Below, piece after piece: positions 32,584-42,951 of a stretch of DNA of 64,000 bases. This DNA is from an uncultured Lachnospiraceae bacterium (GTDB taxonomy: Bacteria; Bacillota; Clostridia; Lachnospirales; Lachnospiraceae): positions 62,001 through 126,000 of the forward strand of contig CAMOWK010000005.1 of assembly GCA_946628415.1 (NCBI GenBank), in the 5' to 3' direction. Numbering within the stretch: the stretch's first letter is position 1; every line of letters starts with the position of its first letter. The notes beneath the pieces are model-generated. The model was not told where the DNA came from. It was given only the letters and a program-made list of their open reading frames with translations, and did no database searches. Both the position numbers and the translations under genes were made by a program.

Positions 32584-35500
32584 ATGAGGAGTTTTAGAAA
32601 ATTACCAAAGAGAATACTTAGCTGTACGCTTGCCGGCTTTATGCTGACCTGCTGTATCCCCGGCACATTTCTAGATGCATTTGCGGCAGAACAGATTGCC
32701 GTTATGAATGGACAGGGATACACGGATTTTGATAATCTTATCGATGATCTTGAGGATAAGGACGGAGAAAATGTAACCATATCCATGTCCAAAGACTGGG
32801 ATGCTGCAGCAGACAGTGATTTCAATGAAAGACTGGTGGTTCCAAAGAATTGTAATCTGACTATCAATATGAATGGTCATATGTTTAACAGGAATCTGGC
32901 ATCCCGTAAGGAGTGGGAATCCAACGGGGAGATGATATGTCTTAGAACCGGTGCGAAACTCACCATTAACGGCGGTACAAGCAGTATTCCTCACACGGTA
33001 TACCTGCATCATTCCACTGATAATGATGATTATGCATCTAAAAAGGCAACTGTATGGGGCGGCGTTCTTACAGGAGGATCCAGTACTAACGGCGCAGGAG
33101 GAATCCATACTGAGACATATACTACCATTGTGCTTAACGATGTTACTATAGCAGGCTGCAGGGCAGAGGAAGCACTGTGGTCAGACGGTGAAGGCGGCGG
33201 TATCTATCTTGGTGGAGAAACTTCATCTTATCCGCCTCCGGGTAACAGCTCTGTAACACTTAATAATTCTTCTATCATCGGCTGCTTTGCATATTATGAT
33301 GGCGGTGGAATATACTCTGACTCACAAAAGAATAAGATAGTTCTGAATAATTCCCATATAGATAACAACTATGCAAATGATGATGGTGGCGGAGTAGCCT
33401 TTAATTACGGCGATTCAGGCTGCCTTAAAGGCGACGGAAAATCTTCTGTCAGCGGTAATGCTGCCGGCAATCGTGGCGGCGGTCTCTGGATAGATGACGA
33501 CACAATTCCGATAAGTAATCTTACACTGGATGATAACCGTGCGAAAAACGGCGGCGGTATCTTTTCAAATGATCATACAATCTCCATGACTAACCTTAAA
33601 ATGAGCGGAAACAGGGCTGAACGTGGTGGAGCTATCTATGTTGACAGACAGAAGAATACTATAGCAAACTGCGAAATTACCGGTAATTCCGCATCAATTA
33701 GTGGAGGCGGAGTATATGTAGGCTCGAATGTTAATGACACGTTCACTGTGTCAGGAACTACTGTTATAAAGAATAATCCGGGAAGCGGCTCTAACAATAA
33801 TCTCTATATGAGTGATAATGATCCCGAGGATAATCGTGTAATCTTTAGTCTTATCAAGGGCGCAGATGTCCACATCGGGTACTTTGATACCAAGAACAAA
33901 TCGGAGATCATGATATCTCCGGGCAAGATCGGTGATAAAATAAAGTGTAAAGACTGTTCTCACTTTGTGACTGCTGATAACAGTGGTTATTATATAGCGT
34001 TTAACTCCGCACCAAATGCAAGGAAGCTTCTTTATAAAAAGGGAACGAAACCAAGCGCACCGGCACCTGTAAACGTCGCAGCAGACAATGCAAACGATGC
34101 GTCGAAAAAAAACAGTACCGGTGGCAATAAGGCAGGCGTTGTAGGAGTTGTCGGCGCAGGAGGAGTGCCGGGATATGACTATGATCTTATCCGTGGTTTC
34201 TATACTCATGAAGAAACAGATAATGGTTCTGATGACAGGACAGGACTCTTTTATTACTCCGACGGACTTTTCTACAGTGATCCTGCGACATATAATGACC
34301 ACCTCGCTACAACAACATGGGTAATGGCATTTGCGGGCACTTACCTTAGAAAGTTTGAAACTGCGGATGCAAATGGCAATATCTATTACAATAAACATGC
34401 CGGAGCAAGGCAGTTCATGGCAGATATCGGTTGTCCGGATCAGAATATCTACGTAAATGACAGTATGGTCAATAAACCGGGCACAGACAGTATCGGTGTT
34501 ACGATTGCGAGCAAAGAGCTTGCTAAAACCGGCGATGTCAAGACGGGTGATATCCTTATTCCGATCACAGTACGTGGTGGTGGATATGAAGCTGAATGGG
34601 CAAGCAATGTAACGCTTGGACCGAGCGGTGAAGCTGAAGGCTTTGCAAGAGCGGCAACAAATGTAGTTGCAGAGGTAGATAAATACATTAAAAAATACGG
34701 CCTTGAGGATAAGGTGCAGGAAGGAAAGGTAAAGTTCTGGGTTACAGGTTTCTCACGTGCCGGAGCTACTGCGAATATAACATCAAAGAGACTGATTGAA
34801 AAGTATGCTGACGGCTCAGGAGCTGCAGGAAAGAATAATCAGGTCTTTGCTTATCCGTGCGAGGCTGCAAAAGGCGGCGTGGACAGCGCCCAGACACTTG
34901 ATGATGAAAAGTATTTTTCAATACATAACCTTATAAATAAAGCAGATGTAGTACCTTTGGTCGGGTCTACTGAGATGGGCTTTAAGCGCTACGGTGTCGA
35001 TCATTATCTGCCGGGTTCCACAGCCGGGACACCAAAAAAGAAGACAGTCGTTGCAAAAAGAGGCGGAAGCGGCGGCTCAAGTATTACTGTCACTACATAT
35101 TATGATAATGAGCAGTATTATACCAAGACAGAGAACTACAACAATATGTTAAACGGTTTCAGAGCCTTTTATGGAAAGAGTTTTTATGAGCATTTAGAGT
35201 CGGTAGATCCAAACCTTATATATGATGATTATTTCCATCCTATGGCGATGGATTTCTTCCCGAGCCCTTCAATGTATGAAGAAGGTGGTTATGACGATAA
35301 TCATGTTGAAGATTTTCTGGAAGACTTTATAAGAATATTCCAGGAAGGAACTGATTCAAACAGTTTAAATCACTATTCACAGGCAGTGAGCAGCCGTAAG
35401 GTATGGGCTGAAGATGTGACAACCATAAATAACAAAAGTTACGCGACTATTCAAAATGCCATGAGAGATACCATGTCTCTGGTATTTTCCATGGACGAAG

Positions 35501-38500
35501 ATAATACAGCGGGCTTTGTGGAGCGAGCTTCAAATATTACAGGTGCCATACCTACAATCGGTCACTCCGATGTTACAATGTTTGAAATATACAGAAGGCT
35601 TATCGGAGAATGGAATGAGCTTGATGAGGATGACAAAGAAACCTATATCAAGTTCTTTTGGGATAAGCTAAAGGATTCAGGAGCGCTGGATTATCTTGAA
35701 AAAGATGAAGTAAACAAGCTTGAGAAGAACTGGCCTACGGTCGCAAATATGCTGTTTAGGTTCATTGATGCGGACTATAATTATAATCCGGGTGATAATA
35801 CAGAAGTTAGTAAATGGGCACATGGAGTAGATGAGGAAATGACCTATGTTCCTACATTTGCAACATTTTCCACATATATACTTATGAATCACTATCCCGA
35901 GGTCAATATCTCATGGGCAAGGCAGAATGACAGCTGGTATAAGGATGACCGCAATGACTTTGTGGAATATAATATAACAAAGCCTTCCAGTGTAGCCGCA
36001 CCGACAGCCAGGGTGATGATTCCTATAGAAGGAAGTACGGAAGAAGAGGAAAAAACGCTCTTTTCTTCTGCTGATGATCCTGAAAAGAATAAGAATAAGC
36101 TTCTTGGCGATCAGAAAATCATCTTAGAAAATGAAGAGATAGTCGGCGAGGCTGTTTACTACGATCTTGAAGATATAACAAATGGTGAAAATGGCTCCAA
36201 AAAGCTTGAGACCAACCAGATTTACCGTGGTGGAGTGGATCTTGTACTTGGAGATGCATTAAAGAAAACATTTAAGATAACTACATATGACATGTCTTAC
36301 GGAGTTAAGAGTGCCAAAGCTGTTTACTATATAAACGTTGACAGCGGTAAGCATCCTATAACGGTGAAAGACAGTGAGGCAGCAAGTAAAGAAGTAACAT
36401 ATTATTACAAACAGGGTGACACTGTAATGTTTGCGGCTAAAAGCGGGAATAAGCAGTTCGCCGGGTGGACAGTCACAGATGAGACCGGTACGGATGTTAC
36501 AGATAAGGTATTTGTCGGTGCTTACGAAAAATTCAGAACCAGAGTCATAGGTGCATTAGCTATGCCTGAAGAAGGCGAGGACGGGTTCAGTGAGGATTAC
36601 GCACTGACTGTGACAGCAGATTACAGAGATAAGATTACAGAAATAAATGCACTTATCGATGCTCCTGTTGGCGGAAGTAGACTTGACGATCAATCAACTA
36701 TTAGATTTAACACCATATCCGACAAAACCTTTGAATATCCTGTTGTGTGGACGTATGAAACAGAAGACTCCGAAGGAGTTAAACGTAATGTAACGCAGAC
36801 AGGAAATGCATATAAAAACACAGTTTATACGGCAAAGGTAACAATCCCTGCAAATAGCAGCGAAGGTATAGCATTTGCTGACGGTGTGAAAGCTTTCGTT
36901 AACGGACAGACGGCGACGATCAGAAAGTATTCATCTGATGGACATGTAACTATCACCTTCACATTCCCAGCTACGGGAGATACCGGAGAGGTTCCGCCTG
37001 AAGAGCTTATTCAGTTTAATATTAAAGCATTTGACCTGAATCTTAAAAGTTTTGATGACAGTGTAAGTGAAGTGGTCTACGCAAGACAGGGCGAAACTAT
37101 CAGGCTTACGGCACCATCTCTTGACAATGAAGTGTTCTATATGTGGGACGAAGGGCAAAGTCAGCTTTTCAAAGATACTATTGCTACGGACAGTGCTTCA
37201 AGAACGATTACCGTAAGTGTTCCTACAGGACTTACAGAACAGGCCTATAATATCGTGGCTGATTATGTTCCTGTTGTAAATGAAATCAGCATAAATGTTC
37301 CTTCACCTAAGGGTGGGGAAGTACTTCCTGATACAATCAATACGATGGAGGTAAAGGTATCAAATACATATTCAATTGACCCTTCATGCATAAAACTTGA
37401 ATGGACACCGGCACCGCTTATGGATGAAAGCGGTATGGTTGCTGATTACAATGTTCCTTATACGGCAACCGTGACCTTAAAGCCGATTCAGGAAGGACAG
37501 GAAAATGCAGGAAAGATTAAGACAAGCGTAAATGGCACGACTAAGTATATTGATGCGGTTTTCGTATACGCGGATACAGTTTCCGTAATGGTAGACGGTA
37601 ATGCTGCAAGTCTTGACAAGGAAGATGATTCGGTAAGCTATACATTCCCTGTGACAAAATATCGCATGGCAGAAGATGCATACAGTCCTGAGGATATAAA
37701 TGATATACCGCATGGAACCGGCAGGGATGAACTGTTGGGAATGCTTCCTGAAACAGTAAAAATACTTGTGAACACCGGACTTACGCTTGATGCGGAAGTT
37801 GAGTGGAGCCTTACTCAGACCGATGGTCAGGGTGATGCGAGAAATGCATCAACTTGGAAGGCTGAAGGAAGAGTTAAGCTTCCGGACAATGTTGAGAATC
37901 CTGAGGGTTATTACAGTGAAACGGTTTCAATGAATCTTAAGGTGGATGAGGCGGATTATGCAGCATCACCAAGTTCATCACTTCCTTCCGGAGAATATCT
38001 GGGTGATCAGATCATGTCACTTAGTACAGATACTGAAGGTGGAAAGATTTACTATACATTAGACGGAAGTGACCCTACGGTTTCAGCGACAAGAAAAGAG
38101 TATGACGGTGAGACTATACTGCTCAGTAAAGATGCAGCTTCACCTGACGATGCTAAGATAATCGTAAAAGCATACAGTACCAAAGACGGACTTTGGGACA
38201 GTAATGTTTCGACATATACATACACCTTCACGAATGAAGTTCCGGTTCCGGGAGGAGTAGACAGTGTTTATAACGGAGAGCCAAAGGTTGGAGTTTCCGG
38301 CGGTGCATTCTATACACTTATGCCCGGTAAAGGCGTAACTATAGACAAGGATGGAAATGCTGTTGCAACGGAGGTTGGAACATATACCGTTACGGCTAAG
38401 ATATCTGAAGGCTACGTTTGGAAAAATCCGGATGAGGATGCCGAATATGATGAGGCTTTTGCAACCGGCGATAAGATAATAACATTTAAGATTACGCCGC

Positions 38501-39006
38501 CTGAGTCGTCAGATGAAGAAGATAACAAAGATAAAGAAGATGAAAATGCACTGTATTTTGCTATTAGCGGTGATGGAAATGAATGGACTAAGGGAAGCGG
38601 TGTAAGCTGTGATTTCAGGTTCAAACGATCAACAGAGGATGAAGAAACATTTAACCGCTTTAAAGGTATCATGGTGGATGGTGAAAAGGTTGAAAACAGT
38701 AATTACGTGAAAGAAAGCGGAAGCGTAATACTTAAACTGAACCCTGAATATATGGAGACTCTTAAGACCGGAGACCATACACTTACTGCTGTATTTGAAG
38801 ACGGCAGTGCAAAGGCTTCCTTTAAGGTGCTTCCTGCCGGCTCCAAGAATGGTGGAAATGGTAACAAGAGTGATGGGTCAAATGGCACATCCGGCGTGAA
38901 AACCGGTGACGCTGCGAACCTTCTCTTCTGGGAGATACTTGCAGGATTATCACTTTTTGCAGCTGTTCTCATAATTCTTCTTAGAAGAAGGTATAGAAGA
39001 GTTTAA
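32584..39006 (+). CDS. Giant surface protein: beta-helix, lipase-like domain, Ig-like repeats, membrane anchor
   Basis: A 2140-residue secreted protein. Signal peptide 1-33. Residues 200-405 contain Gly-rich repeats of the GGGIYSD / GGGVAF kind, pointing to a right-handed beta-helix. Around 530-1100 is an alpha/beta-hydrolase-like domain with nucleophile elbow TGFSRAGA (Ser724), followed by a HNLINKADVVPLVG block as in class-3 lipases. Beta-sandwich repeats fill 1240-1790. A chitobiase-C-terminal-like module (KIYYTLDGSDPT, near 1820) lies at 1795-1886, and a B-type domain as in the genes at 127-7977 at 1990-2083. VKTGD (2105) precedes a membrane helix (2113-2130) and Arg-rich tail. The start at 32584 follows GGAG; the longer frame from 32539 lacks an SD. 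It may be an adhesin with esterase activity. Confidence 0.85.
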   Translation: MRSFRKLPKRILSCTLAGFMLTCCIPGTFLDAFAAEQIAVMNGQGYTDFDNLIDDLEDKDGENVTISMSKDWDAAADSDFNERLVVPKNCNLTINMNGHMFNRNLASRKEWESNGEMICLRTGAKLTINGGTSSIPHTVYLHHSTDNDDYASKKATVWGGVLTGGSSTNGAGGIHTETYTTIVLNDVTIAGCRAEEALWSDGEGGGIYLGGETSSYPPPGNSSVTLNNSSIIGCFAYYDGGGIYSDSQKNKIVLNNSHIDNNYANDDGGGVAFNYGDSGCLKGDGKSSVSGNAAGNRGGGLWIDDDTIPISNLTLDDNRAKNGGGIFSNDHTISMTNLKMSGNRAERGGAIYVDRQKNTIANCEITGNSASISGGGVYVGSNVNDTFTVSGTTVIKNNPGSGSNNNLYMSDNDPEDNRVIFSLIKGADVHIGYFDTKNKSEIMISPGKIGDKIKCKDCSHFVTADNSGYYIAFNSAPNARKLLYKKGTKPSAPAPVNVAADNANDASKKNSTGGNKAGVVGVVGAGGVPGYDYDLIRGFYTHEETDNGSDDRTGLFYYSDGLFYSDPATYNDHLATTTWVMAFAGTYLRKFETADANGNIYYNKHAGARQFMADIGCPDQNIYVNDSMVNKPGTDSIGVTIASKELAKTGDVKTGDILIPITVRGGGYEAEWASNVTLGPSGEAEGFARAATNVVAEVDKYIKKYGLEDKVQEGKVKFWVTGFSRAGATANITSKRLIEKYADGSGAAGKNNQVFAYPCEAAKGGVDSAQTLDDEKYFSIHNLINKADVVPLVGSTEMGFKRYGVDHYLPGSTAGTPKKKTVVAKRGGSGGSSITVTTYYDNEQYYTKTENYNNMLNGFRAFYGKSFYEHLESVDPNLIYDDYFHPMAMDFFPSPSMYEEGGYDDNHVEDFLEDFIRIFQEGTDSNSLNHYSQAVSSRKVWAEDVTTINNKSYATIQNAMRDTMSLVFSMDEDNTAGFVERASNITGAIPTIGHSDVTMFEIYRRLIGEWNELDEDDKETYIKFFWDKLKDSGALDYLEKDEVNKLEKNWPTVANMLFRFIDADYNYNPGDNTEVSKWAHGVDEEMTYVPTFATFSTYILMNHYPEVNISWARQNDSWYKDDRNDFVEYNITKPSSVAAPTARVMIPIEGSTEEEEKTLFSSADDPEKNKNKLLGDQKIILENEEIVGEAVYYDLEDITNGENGSKKLETNQIYRGGVDLVLGDALKKTFKITTYDMSYGVKSAKAVYYINVDSGKHPITVKDSEAASKEVTYYYKQGDTVMFAAKSGNKQFAGWTVTDETGTDVTDKVFVGAYEKFRTRVIGALAMPEEGEDGFSEDYALTVTADYRDKITEINALIDAPVGGSRLDDQSTIRFNTISDKTFEYPVVWTYETEDSEGVKRNVTQTGNAYKNTVYTAKVTIPANSSEGIAFADGVKAFVNGQTATIRKYSSDGHVTITFTFPATGDTGEVPPEELIQFNIKAFDLNLKSFDDSVSEVVYARQGETIRLTAPSLDNEVFYMWDEGQSQLFKDTIATDSASRTITVSVPTGLTEQAYNIVADYVPVVNEISINVPSPKGGEVLPDTINTMEVKVSNTYSIDPSCIKLEWTPAPLMDESGMVADYNVPYTATVTLKPIQEGQENAGKIKTSVNGTTKYIDAVFVYADTVSVMVDGNAASLDKEDDSVSYTFPVTKYRMAEDAYSPEDINDIPHGTGRDELLGMLPETVKILVNTGLTLDAEVEWSLTQTDGQGDARNASTWKAEGRVKLPDNVENPEGYYSETVSMNLKVDEADYAASPSSSLPSGEYLGDQIMSLSTDTEGGKIYYTLDGSDPTVSATRKEYDGETILLSKDAASPDDAKIIVKAYSTKDGLWDSNVSTYTYTFTNEVPVPGGVDSVYNGEPKVGVSGGAFYTLMPGKGVTIDKDGNAVATEVGTYTVTAKISEGYVWKNPDEDAEYDEAFATGDKIITFKITPPESSDEEDNKDKEDENALYFAISGDGNEWTKGSGVSCDFRFKRSTEDEETFNRFKGIMVDGEKVENSNYVKESGSVILKLNPEYMETLKTGDHTLTAVFEDGSAKASFKVLPAGSKNGGNGNKSDGSNGTSGVKTGDAANLLFWEILAGLSLFAAVLIILLRRRYRRV

Positions 39007-39091
39007 AAATAATTAGATTTGTTGCTCATTTGCCAATTCAATGGACGCACTTTCGATTATTTCCAAATACACAAAGCATGAAGGCAAAATA

Positions 39092-39286
39092 ATGAACAGA
39101 GGCGTTGTTAATGTGATCAATAAGATTAACGAAAAACGTAAAGATAGTGTACTTACTAAGTATAGCAGATTTGAAGAAAACTTCGGCGCCGAAAGGGCTA
39201 AAACGGCAGCTGAACAAAGAAGGGCTGCTGAACAGGCAAAGAAGAAGGGAAATTCTAAAGAGAAGCCTAAGACAGTTGCAAAATAG
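39092..39286 (+). CDS. Small charged helical protein, function unknown
   Basis: A 64-residue basic protein, rich in Lys, Glu, Arg and Ala, with a C-terminal half (about 28-64) likely to be one long helix or coiled coil. No signal peptide or known domain. I set the start at ATG 39092, which has GAAGG at 7 bases spacing; the in-frame ATG at 39041 has no SD. It lies between the giant surface gene and the Hpt gene on the same strand and may be read with either. Confidence 0.5.
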   Translation: MNRGVVNVINKINEKRKDSVLTKYSRFEENFGAERAKTAAEQRRAAEQAKKKGNSKEKPKTVAK

Positions 39287-39301
39287 TAGAAAGTTAGGTT
39301 G

Positions 39302-39327
39302 TCGAACGGCCATCAAATGCCGTTCGA
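39302..39327. repeat. Perfect 9-bp hairpin before the Hpt gene
   Basis: TCGAACGGC and GCCGTTCGA pair around an 8-base loop. No T run follows, so it is not a standard terminator. It may cap the upstream transcript or shape the leader of the Hpt/kinase operon. Confidence 0.7.
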
Positions 39328-39367
39328 ATACCTATAGGTTTTGGACAAGTAAGAGGGGGATATACGA

Positions 39368-39727
39368 GTGACAATCAAAGAACTGGCAGATCTGGGAGCA
39401 GATACAAATGAAGGCGTAAAAAGATGCGCCGGTAATGAGGCATTTTATCTTATGATGATTCCAAAGGCTATAGATGCCGGGAGATATAAAAATCTTGAGG
39501 AAAGCATTAATGTGGGTGATCTGGACAAAGCCTTTGAGGAGGCACATGCACTTAAAGGGATTCTGGCAAACCTGTCCCTTACCCCCATCCTTAAACCGGT
39601 AGATGAAATCACTGAGCTTTTGAGAAGTCGACAGCAGACAGACTACAGCGGTCTGATAAGTGAAATGTGGGATAAAAGAAACAGCTTTGAAAAAATACTG
39701 AGGAGGGACAAAGGGGTAGATGAATAA
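39368..39727 (+). CDS. Histidine phosphotransfer (Hpt) protein
   Basis: A 119-residue cytoplasmic helical-bundle protein with the Hpt signature AHALKGILANL; the phospho-accepting His is residue 60. It relays phosphate between the receivers of hybrid kinases and final response regulators. The start is GTG, behind AGAGGGGG. It overlaps the start of the hybrid histidine kinase by 8 bases, so the two are translationally coupled and almost surely partners. No DNA-binding response regulator is present nearby, so the final target is unknown or encoded elsewhere. Confidence 0.88.
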   Translation: MTIKELADLGADTNEGVKRCAGNEAFYLMMIPKAIDAGRYKNLEESINVGDLDKAFEEAHALKGILANLSLTPILKPVDEITELLRSRQQTDYSGLISEMWDKRNSFEKILRRDKGVDE

Positions 39728-42700
39728 GTATTCCGGGAAAACTAGTGTACGTGTTGGGATAATTGGGGGTATTCTTGTTGCACTGATAATGGTAGTCGGT
39801 ACTTTGTGGATGGGACGAAGTGCATCAGACGGAACCAAACAGGCAGTGCAGTCAGTAAGTCTGTTTTATCTGGAAGAGCTTGCCGGAAGACGTGAAGAGG
39901 TTGTTGAGAAAAACTTAAATGACAACATAGACGTTATAAATACAGCTATAGATTCACTTTCGGATGAGGACTTAAGTGATATTAAGCACCTGCAGGCATT
40001 CCAGCTCAGAATGAAAACACTTTTTCATCTGGATAAGTTTGCTTTCGTTGATGAAAATGGCCTGATATATACTTCTAAAGGGACCCAAAGTGATTTAGAT
40101 AAATACCCATTTGATATTAATAATTTAAAAAATGCAGAGATTTATGTGAAGGATGTCAACCAGGACGACAAGACGGTAGTTATCGTAGTTCCGGTTGACT
40201 CAATTCCGTTTATGGACCACGTTCTTAAGGCATGCTTCATGGAGATGGAGATGGAAGAAATGTTAAAGGGGGTTTCTGTAGCATCAGACAGTTCAGATAC
40301 CACATACTGTAACATTTATTCTTCCGAAGGTGTAGCTCTCAGTAATACAGTACTCAGCGGACAGGCAAGAGATAATAATCTCTTTAAAGCCCTTGAGATT
40401 GCAAAGTTTGATAAGGATTATTCGCTGGATCAGGTAAAAAGAGATTTTGCCGACCACAAAAAGGGCGTAATTACATTTAACTATAACGGAATTCAGGAGA
40501 CACTTACTTATGTTCCTATAGACGGTACAGACTGGATGCTCACATATCTTATCAGAGAGAATGTGATCAGTGAGCGTATCGGATCTGTATCACAGGATAC
40601 CATTATAAGAAGTATCATAATGTCATGTCTTGCTACAGCTATCCTTTTAGCTATGTTTTCAATAATAATAGGGCAGATACGCCGTAATTCACGCCTTATT
40701 CTTGAAAAGGAAACTGCAGAGACAGAGAACCGTATTAAGCAGGCGGAACTTGAAAACAGACTTTCGCTTCAGGAGGAGCTTCTTAATCAGAAGAAGCTTG
40801 GGGATGAACAGGATAAACTCATAACAGCTCTTGCGTCTGACTATTGGAGTGTTTATTACATCGAACTTGATACGGGAGAAGGAGTATGTTACCAGCAGCA
40901 TTCGGCTATTAAGAACGGACTCAAGGCAGGTGACAGGTTTGATTATCTGTATGAGCTGGAGAAGTATGCAAATAGCTCCATTAAAGAAGAATACAGACAG
41001 AAATTTATAGATTTTGTACAGCCGGACAATATCCGTAAAGAACTGAAGGAGCAAAGGGTTATATCTTACCGTTATATGGTGCATCGCCATGATGTCGATT
41101 CATATGAAGAGATACGTTTTGCGGGAGTAAGACACCCTGAAGACAGAGAGGATCACAAGGTTCATGCTGTAGGAGCGTGCTTTGTAAATGTAGACAGTGA
41201 AACCAGAAAGACCATGGAGCAGAACAGAGCACTTGAGGAAGCTCTTTCTGTGGCTGAGCAGGCGAACAAGGCTAAGACTACATTTCTTTCAAATATGAGT
41301 CACGAGATACGTACACCTATGAATGCAATCATAGGTCTGAACAGTATCGTACTGAACGATCCGGATATAAGTGACAAGGTAAGAAGTCAATTAAAGAAAA
41401 TCGGAACAAGTGCCAACCATTTGCTGGGAATAATCAATGACATTCTTGATATGTCGAGAATCGAATCGGGAAGAATGGTGGTCAAAAAAGAAGAGTTCTC
41501 ATTCTCCAAGATGCTTGAACAGGTTAATACCATAATTGGCGGACAGTGCAGGGAGAAAGGACTTGATTATGAGTGCAATCTTAAAGGTGAAGTGGCTGAT
41601 TATTACGTAGGAGATGATGTTAAGCTAAGACAGGTTCTTCTTAATATACTCGGTAATTCGGTTAAGTTTACGGAGGAGGGCGGAGCAGTTTCTCTTCTGG
41701 TTGAAAAGATTAATCATTACGATAAGAATATCACCCTTCGCTTTACCATGAAAGACAATGGCTGTGGTATGAGTGAGGAGTATCTGCCGCATCTGTTTGA
41801 ACCTTTTACGCAGGAGGATGCGACGGTCGCAAACAAGTACGGCAGTACAGGACTTGGTATGCCTATAACTAAAAATGTAGTTGAACTGATGAATGGTCAT
41901 ATAGAAGTTGAGAGTAAGAAAAATGTCGGAACCACATTTAAAGTTACAGTAACTCTCCTTGAATCGGAGCAGAAGAGAAGAGAAGAAACAGACGGCGAGA
42001 TAAATCCGCATGACATCAGTGTACTGGTAATAGATGACGATTCCATCGCCTGTGAACATGCAGACGTTATAATGGGTCAGGTCGGAATAAGATGTGAGAC
42101 TGTCACTTCCGGAGAAGAGGCTGTTAAGATGGTTAAGATCAGGCATGCAAGAAGAGAGGATTACGACCTTATCCTTGTGGACTGGAAGATGCCCGAAATG
42201 GACGGAATAGAAACAACAAGGCGTATCCGTGAGATAGTAGGATTTGACACGCCTATAATCATTCTTACTTCCTATAACTGGGACGAGATAGTTGACACGG
42301 CAAAAGAGGCGGGCATAGATACATTTGTCGCAAAACCGCTGTTTGCCGGAAATGTATTAGACGAGTTTAAAGAAGCCTTCAGAAGGAAGAAGGACATAAG
42401 GGTCGAAAAGAAGACCGACCTTTCCGGAAAGCGTATACTTCTTGCGGAGGACGTATCCATAAATGCTGAAATAATGTCAATGGTTCTCGAGATGAGAGGG
42501 ATTATCTCTGAAACTGCTGAGAACGGCAGAATCGCTTTAGAAAAGTTTGAGCAGAATCCTTCCGGCTATTATGATGCCATACTTATGGATATGAGGATGC
42601 CGGAAATGGATGGCCTTGAAGCAACAAAAGCCATAAGAGGGCTGAACAGAGAGGACGCAAAGACTATTCCTATCATAGCTCTTACGGCAAATGCATTTGA

Positions 42701-42800
42701 CGAGGACGTACAGAGAAGCCTTCAGGTTGGTATGAATGCTCATTTGAGTAAGCCGGTTGAGCCGGATATACTGTTTAAAACACTCGAGAAACTGATATAA
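39720..42800 (+). CDS. Hybrid sensor histidine kinase with two receiver domains
   Basis: A 1026-residue membrane kinase. A first membrane helix (about 12-32), an extracellular sensor region (33-290, Cache-like in size) and a second helix (294-316) are followed by a coiled coil (318-365) and a PAS-like region (366-500). HisKA contains SNMSHEIRTPMNAIIGL with phospho-His528. The HATPase domain spans about 630-755 (N-box LLNILGNSVKFT, DNGCGM, STGLGMPI). Two receivers follow: REC1 with Asp821 in VDWKMPEMDG, and REC2 with Asp957 in MDMRMPEMDG. Phosphate would pass from His528 to a receiver and on to the coupled Hpt. The ligand is unknown. It is placed between two giant surface-protein genes, so control of surface display is possible but unproven. 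Confidence 0.95.
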   Translation: MNKYSGKTSVRVGIIGGILVALIMVVGTLWMGRSASDGTKQAVQSVSLFYLEELAGRREEVVEKNLNDNIDVINTAIDSLSDEDLSDIKHLQAFQLRMKTLFHLDKFAFVDENGLIYTSKGTQSDLDKYPFDINNLKNAEIYVKDVNQDDKTVVIVVPVDSIPFMDHVLKACFMEMEMEEMLKGVSVASDSSDTTYCNIYSSEGVALSNTVLSGQARDNNLFKALEIAKFDKDYSLDQVKRDFADHKKGVITFNYNGIQETLTYVPIDGTDWMLTYLIRENVISERIGSVSQDTIIRSIIMSCLATAILLAMFSIIIGQIRRNSRLILEKETAETENRIKQAELENRLSLQEELLNQKKLGDEQDKLITALASDYWSVYYIELDTGEGVCYQQHSAIKNGLKAGDRFDYLYELEKYANSSIKEEYRQKFIDFVQPDNIRKELKEQRVISYRYMVHRHDVDSYEEIRFAGVRHPEDREDHKVHAVGACFVNVDSETRKTMEQNRALEEALSVAEQANKAKTTFLSNMSHEIRTPMNAIIGLNSIVLNDPDISDKVRSQLKKIGTSANHLLGIINDILDMSRIESGRMVVKKEEFSFSKMLEQVNTIIGGQCREKGLDYECNLKGEVADYYVGDDVKLRQVLLNILGNSVKFTEEGGAVSLLVEKINHYDKNITLRFTMKDNGCGMSEEYLPHLFEPFTQEDATVANKYGSTGLGMPITKNVVELMNGHIEVESKKNVGTTFKVTVTLLESEQKRREETDGEINPHDISVLVIDDDSIACEHADVIMGQVGIRCETVTSGEEAVKMVKIRHARREDYDLILVDWKMPEMDGIETTRRIREIVGFDTPIIILTSYNWDEIVDTAKEAGIDTFVAKPLFAGNVLDEFKEAFRRKKDIRVEKKTDLSGKRILLAEDVSINAEIMSMVLEMRGIISETAENGRIALEKFEQNPSGYYDAILMDMRMPEMDGLEATKAIRGLNREDAKTIPIIALTANAFDEDVQRSLQVGMNAHLSKPVEPDILFKTLEKLI

Positions 42801-42898
42801 ATAGTAAAATTATTAAAAGTGCACAAAAATGTATGTGCAAATTGTGAAAAAAGTCCATTTAAGTAAATAAATAAGTATCATTATCATACGATAAATGT

Positions 42899-42951
42899 TA
42901 AAATAAGCATAAGTATACCATTAAGAAAATGGGATAACTATGCTTATTTTA
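42899..42951 (+). terminator. AT-rich hairpin after the histidine kinase
   Basis: A 13-bp perfect stem (TAAAATAAGCATA against TATGCTTATTTTA) around a 27-base loop that may pair further, followed by TTTATACG. It lies about 100 bases after the kinase stop and about 80 before the giant gene's start. Probably a terminator, though the T run is short. Confidence 0.5.
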
